Made by a program: the position numbers and the translations under genes
The notes under the pieces: generated by a model
What the model saw: only the letters and a program-made list of their open reading frames with translations
What the model was told of the DNA's origin: nothing
Databases searched by the model: none
From: Anolis sagrei
Taxonomy: Eukaryota; Chordata; Lepidosauria; Squamata; Anolidae
Direction of reading: 5' to 3'
Assembly: GCF_037176765.1 (NCBI RefSeq)
Contig: NC_090024.1
Span: 159,401,278 to 159,465,277, forward strand
DNA: 64,000 nucleotides
Shown: piece after piece, positions 49,001-53,127 of the stretch
Numbering within the stretch: position 1 is the first letter of the stretch
Layout: every line of letters starts with the position of its first letter

Positions 49001-50474
49001 CAGAGGATGAAGGCCTGTTTTTAGAGGGAGAGATGGAGAAAATAGAGGGGGACATGGGAAAAACAAAAGGGGACATGGGGAAAATAGAAAGGGACATGGA
49101 GAAAATAGAGGAAGATATGGGGAAAATAGAGGAGGACATGGGGAAAATAGAGGAACTTGGGAGAAATAGAGGGAAATATGGATAAAATAGAGAGGGACAT
49201 GGAGAAAATAGAGGGGAACATGGGAGAAATAGAGGGGGACATGGGGGAAATAGAGGGGGACATGGGGGAAAATGCTGGACAGAGGCATGAGTCCCATTAT
49301 TCCCTCCAATAGTCCCTTGCATGCCTCTCCTGACTCTTTGGCCTTCCATATTCACATACATTGGAGAAAATCCAGTAGTTGTGTATATTTGCCACTCACT
49401 TCACCATGTACAAACAACACAGGGCAGCAAATAAGGCTGCAGCTACACTGTAGAATCAACACAGTTTGGCACCACTTTCACAGCCGTGGCTGAAGGCTAT
49501 GGAACCCTTTTTTCATGTCAGGAGTGACTTGAGAAACTCCAAGTCACTTCTAGTGTGAGAGAATTGGACGTTGCCCAGAGGACGCCTGAATGCTTTGATG
49601 TTTTACCACCCTTGTGGGAGGCTTCTCTCATGTCCCTGCGTGGGGAGCTGGAGCTGACAGTGGGAGCTCAACCTGCTCTCTCCAGATTCGAACCTCTGAC
49701 CTGTTGGTCTTCAGAAGTTTAATCCTGGGAGCTCCTATGGAACCCTGAGAGCTGTAGTTTGAAAAGGTCTATCAAGCCTGGGTTGGCGTAACATTGAGCT
49801 GTTGCAGTTCCAATGCTGTCACTAGTCCTATAGTGTGTGTAGATAATTTAAGGGCAAACTTGGGCCCTCCGGGTGTTTTGGACTTCAACTCCCACAATTC
49901 CTAACAGCCTACCGGCTGTTAGGAATTGTGAGAGTCGAAGTCCAAACACCCGGAGGGCCCAAGTTTGCCCCGGCCTACAATAGGCAGTCTTGGGATTCCC
50001 TAGCATGGAACAAGTGATGCCAGACAGTGAGTCCATTCTCCCCGCTGGGGCATGGATTCCAATGTGGGGCAAGAGAGGGAGCAGAGCCTGCAAGGCGTTG
50101 CAAGCAGGCGGGAGGCTCAGGGGAGGAGAAGGGGGCAAGGCAAGGCAAGGCAGGGCAGAGAGGCGCCCAGGACCTACCTCGGCGGGGGCGATGTGGAAAG
50201 CGGCGGCGATCTTGGCGTAGAGCTCGCGGACGCTGCCGAAGCCCTCCACGCGCCCCGTGGGGCTGCCGTGGGCCAGCTGCGTGTGGAAAACCAGCCGGAG
50301 GGGGCTCTGCCGGGAAGAAGCGGCGGCGGCGGCGGCGGCCGGGCTGGATAAAGCCCCCAGCCCTCCGCCTTCGTCTTCCCCTCGCCACCCGCGGGCCAAG
50401 GGCGCCTCGCCGTCCACCAGCGTGGAGCTCTCCTTGGACTTGCCTTTCCGCCGGCCCTTCAGCCCCAGAGGCAT
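17730..50474 (-). CDS. GIPC2: GIPC2, PDZ scaffold protein (six coding exons, complete)
   Basis: Joined exons 50474-50178, 28872-28687, 27265-27085, 26829-26720, 26006-25925 and 17881-17730 give 335 codons plus stop; all introns have GT-AG borders and phases agree. GIPC proteins are cytoplasmic scaffolds: the PDZ domain binds C-terminal tails of receptors and the GH2 region recruits myosin VI, coupling cargo to endosomal traffic (family knowledge). Seen here: GH1 block around residues 60-110 ([22 protein letters not shown]), PDZ about 134-218 with the SLGL carboxylate loop at 145-148, and a GH2 region from about 240 ending [23 protein letters not shown]2 rather than GIPC1 or GIPC3 is chosen from [10 protein letters not shown] and [11 protein letters not shown]. 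The start is the first in-frame ATG (50474); the frame upstream is open but has only a GTG. Human GIPC2 is about 315 residues; the extra length is an Ala/Gly/Ser-rich insert at about 30-58. Confidence 0.96.
18598..18815 (-). mobile_element. tRNA-derived SINE, MIR-like, fuller copy
   Basis: TGTGCCTTCAAGTTGTTTTT through GAGGTCACCCAATGAAATTC to TGGTCTCCCAGAGTCCTAGT and CCAACACTCATATCATCATG. Lies in GIPC2 intron 5. Confidence 0.75.
18950..19290. mobile_element. Unclassified DNA element, partly palindromic
   Basis: Shares the CCCCCCATAGGATGGGGCAG type core and 'tggatttgcc acaatg' motif with 40716-41035. GC-richer than its surroundings. Open frames on both strands reflect composition, not a gene. 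Confidence 0.4.
19862..19978 (+). mobile_element. L2-type LINE 3' end with (TTA)n tail
   Basis: CATGTAAGCCACCCCGGGTC, CCATCGGGGAGATGG, GCGGTATAAAG, then (TTA)n at 19948-19978. The tail marks the plus-strand 3' end. Confidence 0.75.
20585..20700. repeat. Compound simple repeat (GAAG)n-(GGCA)n-(GGGA)n-Gn
   Basis: About seven AAGG units pass into about ten GGCA units and then five GGGA units and a G run. Step-like change of unit along one array. Intron 5. Confidence 0.9.
21008..21054. repeat. Stem-loop, 12-bp perfect arms
   Basis: GACCTAGAGATT (21008-21019) pairs with AATCTCTAGGTC (21043-21054). Probably the core of an old foldback element spanning about 20830-21150. Confidence 0.6.
21312..21459. 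mobile_element. Foldback MITE, family A, 148 bp, TSD TAT
   Basis: GGGCCCTTTCACACAGCC ... GGCTGTGTGGAAGGACC pattern with CAGAATATCAAG core arms; TAT at 21309-21311 and 21460-21462. Confidence 0.85.
21498..21636. mobile_element. Foldback MITE, family B (left end eroded)
   Basis: CACTGCCATATAATCCAG arms repeat and invert; right end GGCAGTGTAAAAGGGCC. Confidence 0.75.
22080..22283 (-). mobile_element. tRNA-derived SINE (second lizard family)
   Basis: TTTCTTTTCGTGTCAGGAGC at left (reverse of the 3' A-tail end), tRNA-like head at right (GGTTTAACCCATTGCACCAC). Flanks ggggcagat / ggggcggat suggest the target duplication. Confidence 0.85.
22330..22600. mobile_element. Foldback MITE family D, with an L2 3' tail inserted
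   Basis: TCTACACTGCAGAATTAATA through GCCATGGCTCAATGCTATGG, then an L2 tail at 22412-22484, then GGCACCAGCACTCTTTGGCA and an eroded right arm. Confidence 0.7.
22733..23000 (+). mobile_element. LTR-retrotransposon-like fossil, possible Ty3/gypsy gag start
   Basis: A short stretch reads as a coiled-coil-like segment followed by a Pro/Ala-rich stretch, a layout seen in gypsy-type gag. A related untranslated stretch recurs at 24015-24090. Fragment only, old and broken. Family assignment is tentative. Confidence 0.35.
23141..23288. mobile_element. Foldback MITE family B, 148 bp, TSD TCA
   Basis: GGCCCCTTCTACACTGCC ... GGCAGTGTAGCAGGGGTG, TCA on both sides (23138-23140, 23289-23291). Confidence 0.85.
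23603..23727. mobile_element. Foldback MITE family B, 125 bp, TSD AAA
   Basis: GGTCACTTCTACACTGCC ... GGCAGTGTAGAAGGGGCC, AAA on both sides. Confidence 0.85.
24100..24318. mobile_element. Foldback MITE family D
   Basis: AGCATTAATGCAGTTTGACA and inverted CAAACTGCATTATTTCTACA at the right; CAATGCTATGGAATTC and ATTCCATAG arms. Confidence 0.8.
24320..25195. other. No gene recognised; possible retroelement remnant at 24830-25190
   Basis: 24753-25121 is open on the plus strand but lacks any host-gene signature and has no matching splice pattern. Composition and context suggest old retroelement DNA. Confidence 0.4.
25378..25467. mobile_element. Foldback MITE family A, shortened
   Basis: GGGCCCACATTATCTG... 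CAAAGCAGATATTGTGGG... core with truncated arms. Confidence 0.65.
25925..26006 (-). CDS. GIPC2: GIPC2 exon 5 (residues 259-286)
   Basis: Acceptor ctaaag|CCT and donor CTAG|gtgagc; 82 bp, phase 0 to phase 1. It encodes [20 protein letters not shown], the signature of the GH2 region that contacts myosin VI in this family. Confidence 0.95.
26375..26480 (+). mobile_element. tRNA-derived SINE, MIR-like, plus strand
   Basis: GTGGCTTGAATGCTGGACTG, TTCAAATCCCTTCTCAACCA (B-box region), GTGACCCTGGGCAAGTTTCA. Lies in GIPC2 intron 4. Confidence 0.7.
26720..26829 (-). CDS. GIPC2: GIPC2 exon 4 (residues 222-258)
   Basis: Acceptor ctacag|AT completes the split Asp codon; donor ATG|gtaagt; 110 bp. It encodes the linker after the PDZ domain and the conserved [19 protein letters not shown] segment that opens the C-terminal half of GIPC proteins ([13 protein letters not shown] in human GIPC2). 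Confidence 0.95.
27085..27265 (-). CDS. GIPC2: GIPC2 exon 3 (residues 162-222, second half of PDZ)
   Basis: Acceptor aacag|AGA and donor TTTG|gtgag; 181 bp, ending in phase 1. It encodes [20 protein letters not shown], then [20 protein letters not shown] and the last PDZ strand TFTLKLIEP. These match the GIPC PDZ pattern throughout. The exon is too short and too interrupted at its flanks to stand out as an open reading frame; it was found by reading the minus strand between splice sites. Confidence 0.95.
27528..28356 (+). mobile_element. Solo LTR (LTR retrotransposon fossil) in GIPC2 intron 2
   Basis: Runs from TG (27528) to CA (28356), with AATAAA near 28276 and flanking GATAC / GGTAC as a 5-bp target duplication matching at 4 of 5. 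A family A MITE (27600-27749) sits inside. No internal coding region remains, so it looks like a solo LTR of a gypsy- or ERV-type element. Moderately old: it has had time to gain a MITE and its flanks have diverged. Confidence 0.65.
27600..27749. mobile_element. Foldback MITE family A, 150 bp, nested in a solo LTR
   Basis: GGACCATTCCCACACAGTCC ... GGGCTATGTGGAAGGGCCC; flanks CAA and CAG. Confidence 0.85.
28687..28872 (-). CDS. GIPC2: GIPC2 exon 2 (residues 100-161)
   Basis: Acceptor ...ttgtag|ATA and donor AAG|gtaaag; 186 bp, phase 0 at both ends. It encodes [18 protein letters not shown], then [11 protein letters not shown], then the first PDZ strands with [14 protein letters not shown] Cys stands at residue 157 where human GIPC1 and GIPC2 have Tyr (GYAFIK); this is a conservative position next to the ligand groove and does not suggest loss of function. 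Confidence 0.96.
29199..29990 (+). mobile_element. Probable LTR-type fossil with an L2 tail inserted
   Basis: A GC-moderate tract with an AATAAA hexamer near 29869 followed by a short GT/CA end region resembles an LTR; an L2-type 3' tail (29667-29815, with (TCA)n) interrupts it. Ends and family not certain; old and broken. Confidence 0.3.
30000..31719. other. No gene recognised; CR1 end fragment at 30635-30680
   Basis: 30635-30680 reads GGTTGGGCTGGATGACCCTT then GGTCTCTTCCAAATCTAAGA, the CR1 3' end (plus). The rest is unassigned. Confidence 0.5.
31720..31936. repeat. Unclassified dispersed repeat followed by (GATA)n
   Basis: ACACCACAAGGATGTTAGCC and TTCTCTATGCTAT recur, as a palindrome, at 52601-52993. 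(GATA)n then (GA)n at 31879-31936. Confidence 0.6.
32199..32482. mobile_element. Non-autonomous hAT, 284 bp, pyrimidine-rich core
   Basis: CAGTAGTGGTGAACTTATGG ... AAAAGGTTTGCCAACACTG, TSD ATCTATAG / ATCTACAG (7 of 8). The core (32235-32440) is a degenerate C/T/A repeat with CACTTGCC-type units. Confidence 0.8.
32943..33090 (+). mobile_element. Penelope-like element fragment (C-terminal coding end)
   Basis: Reads, with stops and shifts, as [17 protein letters not shown] and [11 protein letters not shown], the GIY-YIG-side C-terminus I associate with lizard Penelope-like elements. Attribution from memory of the family. Confidence 0.45.
33092..33290. mobile_element. Foldback MITE family D
   Basis: AGCATTAATGCAATCTGACT ... 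GTGTCAAACTGCATTATGTC; internal ATTCCATAAC arm. Followed by an L2-type tail (33283-33350). Confidence 0.75.
33640..34000 (+). mobile_element. Possible gypsy-type gag fossil
   Basis: One short stretch ([13 protein letters not shown]) resembles the conserved helix of vertebrate gypsy-type gag. Old, heavily broken fragment, no ends seen. Confidence 0.25.
34049..34405 (-). mobile_element. L2 LINE endonuclease-domain fragment
   Basis: [20 protein letters not shown] on the minus strand is the GDFNIH motif of L2-type AP endonucleases; the following HVAGHILD-type block appears in a shifted frame. One or more frameshifts; 5' and 3' parts missing. Confidence 0.7.
34420..35112. mobile_element. Large foldback DNA element, 693 bp, TSD TGA
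   Basis: GGGCCATCCTACAC ... GTGTAAAAAGGGTCC ends with TGA on both sides (34417-34419, 35113-35115). A long palindrome folds about 34670: ttgctggcagcgcaggcccc pairs with the inverse at 34741-34770. Open frames on both strands stem from the palindrome. Confidence 0.75.
35822..35880 (-). mobile_element. RTE/BovB LINE 3' end (short)
   Basis: TTGTTGTTCATTCGTTCAGT, CGTTTCCGACTCTTCGTGAT: the BovB 3' terminus in reverse. Confidence 0.8.
36380..36846 (+). mobile_element. RTE/BovB LINE, ORF C-terminus and 3' end
   Basis: [20 protein letters not shown], then [18 protein letters not shown] and [20 protein letters not shown] through [20 protein letters not shown], the BovB C-terminal region, with an early stop. 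Ends GGTCACAAAGAGTTGGAAGC and (AAC)n. Confidence 0.9.
36968..37042. repeat. Compound (AAT)n-(ATC)n-(AAC)n repeat
   Basis: Trinucleotide array that changes unit twice. Confidence 0.9.
37043..38040. other. No gene or repeat recognised
   Basis: Intron 1 DNA, no family signature seen. Confidence 0.5.
38049..39048. mobile_element. Non-autonomous hAT, 1000 bp, with internal repeats
   Basis: CAGTGTTTCTCAACCTTCC ... CCCAGGTTGAGAAATGCTG; flanks ACATGAAG / ATATAAAG (6 of 8). The interior holds diverged blocks sharing 'caaacttggcacacagaac', 'gggatttatagttcacctac' and 'tttgggagttgtag', spaced by 200-300 bp. Two other copies: 45531 and 50684. Confidence 0.85.
39049..40044. other. No gene or repeat recognised
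   Basis: AT-rich intron DNA. Confidence 0.5.
40054..40374 (+). mobile_element. Sauria-type SINE, full length, TSD TATAATATG
   Basis: tRNA-like head (CCCCTGGTGACGCAGTGGGT), core CTTCTGCCAACCTAGCAG, BovB-like tail (AGAGTCGGTCACAACTAGAC) and TTTACCTTTT end. The 9-bp TSD is perfect at 40045-40053 and 40375-40383. Confidence 0.93.
40716..41035. mobile_element. Unclassified DNA element (relative of 18950-19290)
   Basis: GC-rich; shares the CCCCCCATGGGATGAGG core and TGGATTTGCCCCAATG motif. Confidence 0.4.
41342..41935 (-). mobile_element. RTE/BovB LINE fragment with internal deletion
   Basis: Minus strand: [20 protein letters not shown] (endonuclease N-terminus) at about 41800-41865, [14 protein letters not shown] at about 41455-41495, then directly [20 protein letters not shown], which belongs to the C-terminus. 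Most of the RT is missing; several stops. Confidence 0.75.
42090..43200. repeat. C/T-rich tract with degenerate tandem similarity
   Basis: Unusually pyrimidine-rich and free of long A/T runs. Blocks like 'accttactgctccttcatct' near 42706, 'ctgttccttcctctgctcct' near 42840 and 'accttactgcttcttcattt' near 43012 suggest diverged units 130-170 bp apart. Open frames of up to 181 codons lack any known domain; not called as a gene. Confidence 0.45.
43201..43957. other. No gene or repeat recognised
   Basis: Intron 1 DNA without a family signature. Confidence 0.5.
43970..44303 (-). mobile_element. Sauria-type SINE, full length, 12-bp TSD
   Basis: Tail AAGGTAAAG at left, tRNA-like head at right (GTTTAACCCACTGCACCACC). 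TSD ATTATACAGATA at 43958-43969 and 44304-44315. Its upstream flank recurs beside the SINE at 55877. Confidence 0.93.
44378..44502. mobile_element. Palindromic hAT MITE, 125 bp, 8-bp TSD
   Basis: CAGTGGTTCTCAACCTGTGG ... AACACCTGGTTGAGAACCACTG; perfect TSD CTCCAAAA at 44370-44377 and 44503-44510. Almost the whole element folds on itself. Confidence 0.93.
44515..44905. mobile_element. Penelope-associated dispersed repeat, head-to-head pieces
   Basis: GTGTGGCCATGTTCCAGAAG and CATCTATGGCAGGCGTC at left; inverse CCTGCCATAGATGTGGGC and ATGCTTCTGGAACATGGCC at right. Same repeat at 46971, 52012 and 53293. Link to Penelope-like elements is inferred. Confidence 0.6.
45318..46345 (+). mobile_element. 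Sauria-type SINE split by a hAT element
   Basis: Left part 45318-45530 (GGCTGCGGTGGTGCGGCAGG ... CCACATGACC), right part 46229-46345 (ACCTAGGAGATGTCTACGGA ... AACTAGATTTAATGTCAAGG). The two parts are continuous in other copies, so 45531-46228 is an insertion. Confidence 0.9.
45531..46228. mobile_element. Non-autonomous hAT (family of 38049), left TIR deleted
   Basis: Begins inside the family at TAATGCCGCAACCCC and ends CCCAGGTTGACAAATGCTG. The first 19 bp of the element and five bases of SINE (tagga) expected at the junction are absent. Confidence 0.88.
46350..46970. other. No gene or repeat recognised
   Basis: 46445-46717 is open on the minus strand but shows no domain or splice pattern. 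Confidence 0.5.
46971..47110. mobile_element. Penelope-associated repeat with a perfect 19-bp palindrome
   Basis: Arms 46974-46992 and 46994-47012 are exact inverse copies around one T, followed by TGTCAGGAAAGAATGCTTCT and CATGGCCATACAGCCCAG. A CR1 3' end scrap (GGGTTGGGTTAGATGGCCCT) follows at 47175-47235. Confidence 0.7.
47240..48090. other. No gene or repeat recognised
   Basis: Intron 1 DNA; short frames only. Confidence 0.5.
48097..48245. mobile_element. Foldback MITE family A, 149 bp, TSD TTA
   Basis: GGGCCCTTCCACACAGCCC ... GGATGTGTGGAAGGACCC; TTA on both sides (48094-48096, 48246-48248). Confidence 0.93.
48273..48417. mobile_element. Foldback MITE family A, 145 bp
   Basis: GGGCTCTTCCACACAGCC ... 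GGCCATGTGGAACAGACC-like end; flanks TGA and TCA. Confidence 0.85.
48429..48593. mobile_element. Foldback MITE family A, 165 bp
   Basis: GGACCATTCCACACAGCC ... GGCTGTATGGAAGGGCTC; flanks TTA and TGG. Confidence 0.85.
48597..48963. mobile_element. Foldback MITE family D carrying a nested family C MITE
   Basis: TATCTACACTGCAGAATTAC at left and CATAATTCTGCAGTGTGGGT at right; the family C element 48663-48818 interrupts the left arm. Confidence 0.85.
48663..48818. mobile_element. Foldback MITE family C, 156 bp, TSD TAA
   Basis: GGGCCCTTCCAGACAGGCCC ... GGGCCTGTCTGGAAGGGCCC, near-perfect palindrome; TAA at 48660-48662 and 48819-48821. Confidence 0.95.
49033..49272. repeat. 21-bp minisatellite, about 12 units
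   Basis: ATGG starts at 49033, 49054, 49075, 49096, 49117, 49138, then (after a 2-bp loss) 49178, 49199, 49220, 49241 and 49262. Unit like GACATGGGGAAAATAGAGGG. A 21-bp period keeps several frames open, so the long frames here are artefacts. Intron 1, about 0.9 kb from exon 1. Confidence 0.93.
49436..49830. mobile_element. Foldback MITE family D split by a SINE
   Basis: GCTACACTGTAGAATCAACA ... GGCTATGGAACCC, then the SINE, then TGAGAGCTGTAGTTTG. The right end is eroded. Confidence 0.7.
49509..49734 (-). mobile_element. tRNA-derived SINE (second family), 12-bp TSD
   Basis: TTTCATGTCAGGAGTGACTT at left, AGATTCGAACCTCTGACCTG (B-box region) near the right. TSD CTATGGAACCCT at 49497-49508 and 49735-49746. 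Confidence 0.93.
49852..49970. mobile_element. Short palindromic MITE, 119 bp, 207 bp from exon 1
   Basis: GGGCAAACTTGGGCCCTCCG ... CGGAGGGCCCAAGTTTGCCC; arms match almost throughout, with a tiny centre at about 49911. Lies in intron 1 just downstream of the exon 1 donor. Confidence 0.9.
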
Positions 50475-50680
50475 CTTTCCCAGCGCGCGACTACCTGCTG
50501 CTGCTGCTGCTGCTCTGCCTCGCGCTGCCCGGGCTCTGCCCTCTGCAGCCACCCAGCGGGCAGGTGATGGCTCCCAGCAGCCAATGGGCTTTCAGCCTCA
50601 GCCCAGCCTCAGGGAACCTTCCTGCTGGGAAGACCTCGCGCCCAGGCCAAGAGGCAGCCAAACCCAAAGTGCCTCACTCT
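50040..50680. promoter_or_regulatory. CpG-rich island over GIPC2 exon 1 and 5' flank
   Basis: This is the only extended stretch in the window with dense CpG and high GC; elsewhere CpG is scarce. It covers exon 1, the first intron-1 bases and about 200 bp upstream of the ATG, the expected form of a vertebrate CpG-island promoter. A (CTG)n run at about 50493-50514 lies just above the start codon and would be in the 5' UTR or promoter. The transcription start cannot be placed by eye. Confidence 0.7.
50178..50474 (-). CDS. GIPC2: GIPC2 exon 1 (residues 1-99)
   Basis: Starts [17 protein letters not shown], a basic N-terminus like other GIPC proteins, then a low-complexity stretch with a seven-alanine run encoded by a GCC/GCG repeat (plus strand about 50317-50341), then the conserved GH1 block. 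It ends after a GAG codon (PAE) with donor GAG|gtaggt at 50177. The start context has A at -3. The exon is very GC-rich, unlike the rest of the window, and lies inside the CpG island. Confidence 0.95.
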
Positions 50681-50683
50681 CGA

Positions 50684-51880
50684 CACCGGGGTTTCTCCAC
50701 CTTCCTAATGCCGACAACCCTTAATGCAGTTCCTCATCTTGTGGTTGACCCTCTCAACCATAACATTATTTCCCTTGCTACTTCATAACTGGAGTTTTGC
50801 TACTGTTAGGAAGGTAAAGGTATAAAGGTTCTCCCCTGACATTAAGCCCAGTCGTGTCCGACTCGGGGGGGGGGGCGGGGGGGTTGGTGCTCATCTCCAT
50901 TTCTAAGCCGAAGAGCCGGCGTTGTCCGTAGACACCTCCAAGGTCATGTGGCCGGCATGACTGCATGGCACGCTGTTAGGAATCTTCATATAAATATCTG
51001 ACATGCAGGATGTATTTTCATTCACTGGACAACTTCTTGGCACAAATACTCAATACGTTCAAATTTGAATACTGGTGGGGTTGGGGGGGGGGATTGATTT
51101 TGTTATTTGGGAGTTGTAGTTGCTGGGATTTATAGTTCACCTACAATCAAAGAGCATCCTGAACTCCACCAAGATGGAATTGACCCAAACTTGATACATA
51201 GGACTCCCATGAACAACAGACAATACTGGAACGGTCTGGTTTGACCTTGAGTTTTGAAGTTGTAGTTCACCTACATCCAGAGAGAACTGTGGACTCAAAC
51301 AATGATAGATCTGGACCAAAGTTGGCACCTATACTCAATATGTTCAAATGTGAACACTGGTGGAGTTTGGGGAAAAATAGACCTTAACATTTGGGAGTTG
51401 TACTTGTTGGGATTTATAGTTCACCTACAATCAAAGAGCATCCTAATGCCACCAACGATGGAATTGAACCAAACTTGGCACACAGGACTCCCATGACCAA
51501 CAGAAAATACCAGAAGGGTCTGATAGATTGGCCTTGAGTTTTGGAGTTGTTGTTCACCTACATCAAGAGAGCACTGTGGACTCAAACAGTGATGGATCTG
51601 GACCAAACTTGGCATCAGTACTCAATATGCCCAAATGTGAACAATGATAAAGTTTGAGGAAAATAGACCTTGACATTTGGGAGTTGTGGTTGCTGGGATT
51701 TACAGTTCACCTACAATCAAAGAGCATCCTGAATCCCACCGAGAGAACTGGGCCAAACTTCCTGCACAGAACCCCCATGACCAATAGAAAATACTGTGTT
51801 TTCTGATGGTATTTGGCGACCCCTCTGACACCCCCTTGCAACCCCTCCAGGGTTCCCAACCCCCAGGTTGAGAAACGCTG
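50684..51880. mobile_element. Non-autonomous hAT (family of 38049) at the GIPC2 promoter edge
   Basis: Left end GGGGTTTCTCCACCTTCC (degraded TIR), right end CCCAGGTTGAGAAACGCTG. Holds the family's 'ttgggagttgtagttgctgg' and 'caaacttggcacacagg' blocks and a 5'-truncated SINE. Starts about 210 bp upstream of the GIPC2 ATG. Confidence 0.85.
50813..50972 (-). mobile_element. Sauria-type SINE, 5'-truncated, nested in hAT
   Basis: GGTAAAGGTATAAAGGTTCT and CAGTCGTGTCCGACTCGG; TSD CTGTTAGGAA at 50803-50812 and 50973-50982. A poly-G run lies at 50867-50884. Confidence 0.92.
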
Positions 51881-52011
51881 CTCTACACCACTGGATTTTG
51901 TGTAGCCATGCCTCACCTAAGCATCTCTAAAACCCCAGTCCCGCCCCGCACTTGTCCTGTGTGAGATGTCATTCTTATTACAGCCAGCCCCCAAGTTGCC
52001 AATAACATATT

Positions 52012-52315
52012 TATTGAGTTGCTGTAAGTTTTTTGGACTGTCTGGCCATGTTCCAGTAGCATTCTCTCCTGACGTTTCACCTGCATCTATGGCAGGCATC
52101 ATCGGAGGTTGGGAGGTCTGTTGGATACTAGGAAAATAGAGTTTATATATCTGTGGAATGTCCAAAGTAGGAGAAAGAACTCTTGTCTGTTGGAGGTAGG
52201 TGTGAATGTTTCAATTGGCTACCTTGATTTGCATTTAATGGCCTGGCAGTTTTCAATTTTGGCTTCTTACTGCCTGGGGGAATCCTTTATTGAGAGGTGA
52301 TTAGCTCTCTAATAT
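52012..52315. mobile_element. Penelope-associated dispersed repeat
   Basis: TGTCTGGCCATGTTCCAGTA, CATCTATGGCAGGCATCATC, GTTTATATATCTGTGGAATG and CTTGATTTGCATTTAATGGC in the family order. Followed by an L2 tail scrap (52318-52365) and (GATA)n (52368-52416). Confidence 0.65.
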
Positions 52316-52363
52316 AATAAAACTTTATTTATATACCATCCTATCTCCCCCGAAGGAACTTGG

Positions 52364-52406
<43 letters not shown>

Positions 52407-52427
52407 GATAGATAGGCTACAAACTAA

Positions 52428-52575
52428 GGACCCTTCTACACTGTCATACAAAAGCCACATTATCAGTTTTGAACTGGATTATATGGCAGTGTAGACTCAT
52501 ATAATTCAGTTCAAAGCAAATAATGTGGATTATCTGCTTTGATAATCTGGATTATATGGCAGTGTAGAAGCCCCC
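52428..52575. mobile_element. Foldback MITE family B, right end run into poly-C
   Basis: GGACCCTTCTACACTGTC ... GGCAGTGTAGAAG then C(n)(CA)n to 52600; TAA precedes the left end. Confidence 0.8.
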
Positions 52576-52600
52576 CCCCCCCCCCACACACACACACACA

Positions 52601-52993
52601 CCACAAGGGTGTTTATCCTTTCCTATGCTATATATGGAGCCCCCGGTGGCGCAGTGGGTTAAAGCACTGAGCTGCTGAGCTTGTTGATCGAAAGGTCGCA
52701 GGTTCGATTCCGGGGAGCGGCGTGAGCTTCCGCTGTCAGCCCTAGCTTCTGCCAACCTAGCAGTTCGAAAACATGCAAATCAATAGGTACCGCTTCGGCG
52801 GGAAGGTAACGGCGCTCCATGCAGTCATGCCGGCCACATGACCTTGGAGGTGTCTACGAACAACGCTGGCTCTTCGGCTTCGAAATGGAGATGAGCACCA
52901 CACCCACAGACATGACTGGACTTAATGTCAGGGGACTACCTTTACTTTACTATGCTATATATATAGCATAGGGAAGGGTAAACACCCCTGTGG
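52601..52993. repeat. 70-bp palindrome split by a SINE
   Basis: Left arm 52601-52635 and right arm ending 52993 pair at 32 of 35 positions once the SINE is removed. Confidence 0.75.
52636..52949 (+). mobile_element. Sauria-type SINE, best-preserved copy, 13-bp TSD
   Basis: GGAGCCCCCGGTGGCGCAGT, CGCAGGTTCGATTCCGGGGA (intact-looking B box), BovB-like tail and CTACCTTTACTTTA end. TSD CTATGCTATATAT at 52623-52635 and 52950-52962. Confidence 0.95.
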
Positions 52994-53127
52994 TGTTTGT
53001 TTTGCTCTCTATGACTAATGCCAGTCTTTGCTAATGAAAACACTTGGCGCTTGATAAAGTTAAGTCATGAAACAGAACAGCAATCATGCGGGCAGTAGTA
53101 ATATTCAAGGCACAAGTGATTGATTGA

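Noticed and set aside
48924-49361. 145-codon minus-strand Ser/Pro/Phe-rich frame
   Set aside because: Produced by the 21-bp minisatellite, whose period keeps frames open.
50475-50552. In-frame extension upstream of the GIPC2 ATG
   Set aside because: The codon at 50552-50550 is GTG, not ATG; the extension is Ala/Arg-rich from a CTG repeat, and MPLGLK matches the start of other GIPC proteins.
50027-50788. Plus-strand open frames of up to 253 codons across GIPC2 exon 1
   Set aside because: Antisense shadows of a GC-rich exon and CpG island with few stop codons; no domain, and the minus strand carries the conserved GIPC2 sequence.
52636-52710. tRNA gene
   Set aside because: The B-box-like sequence belongs to the tRNA-derived head of a SINE with a target duplication and BovB-like tail; the same holds at 40054, 43970, 55877 and 63556.
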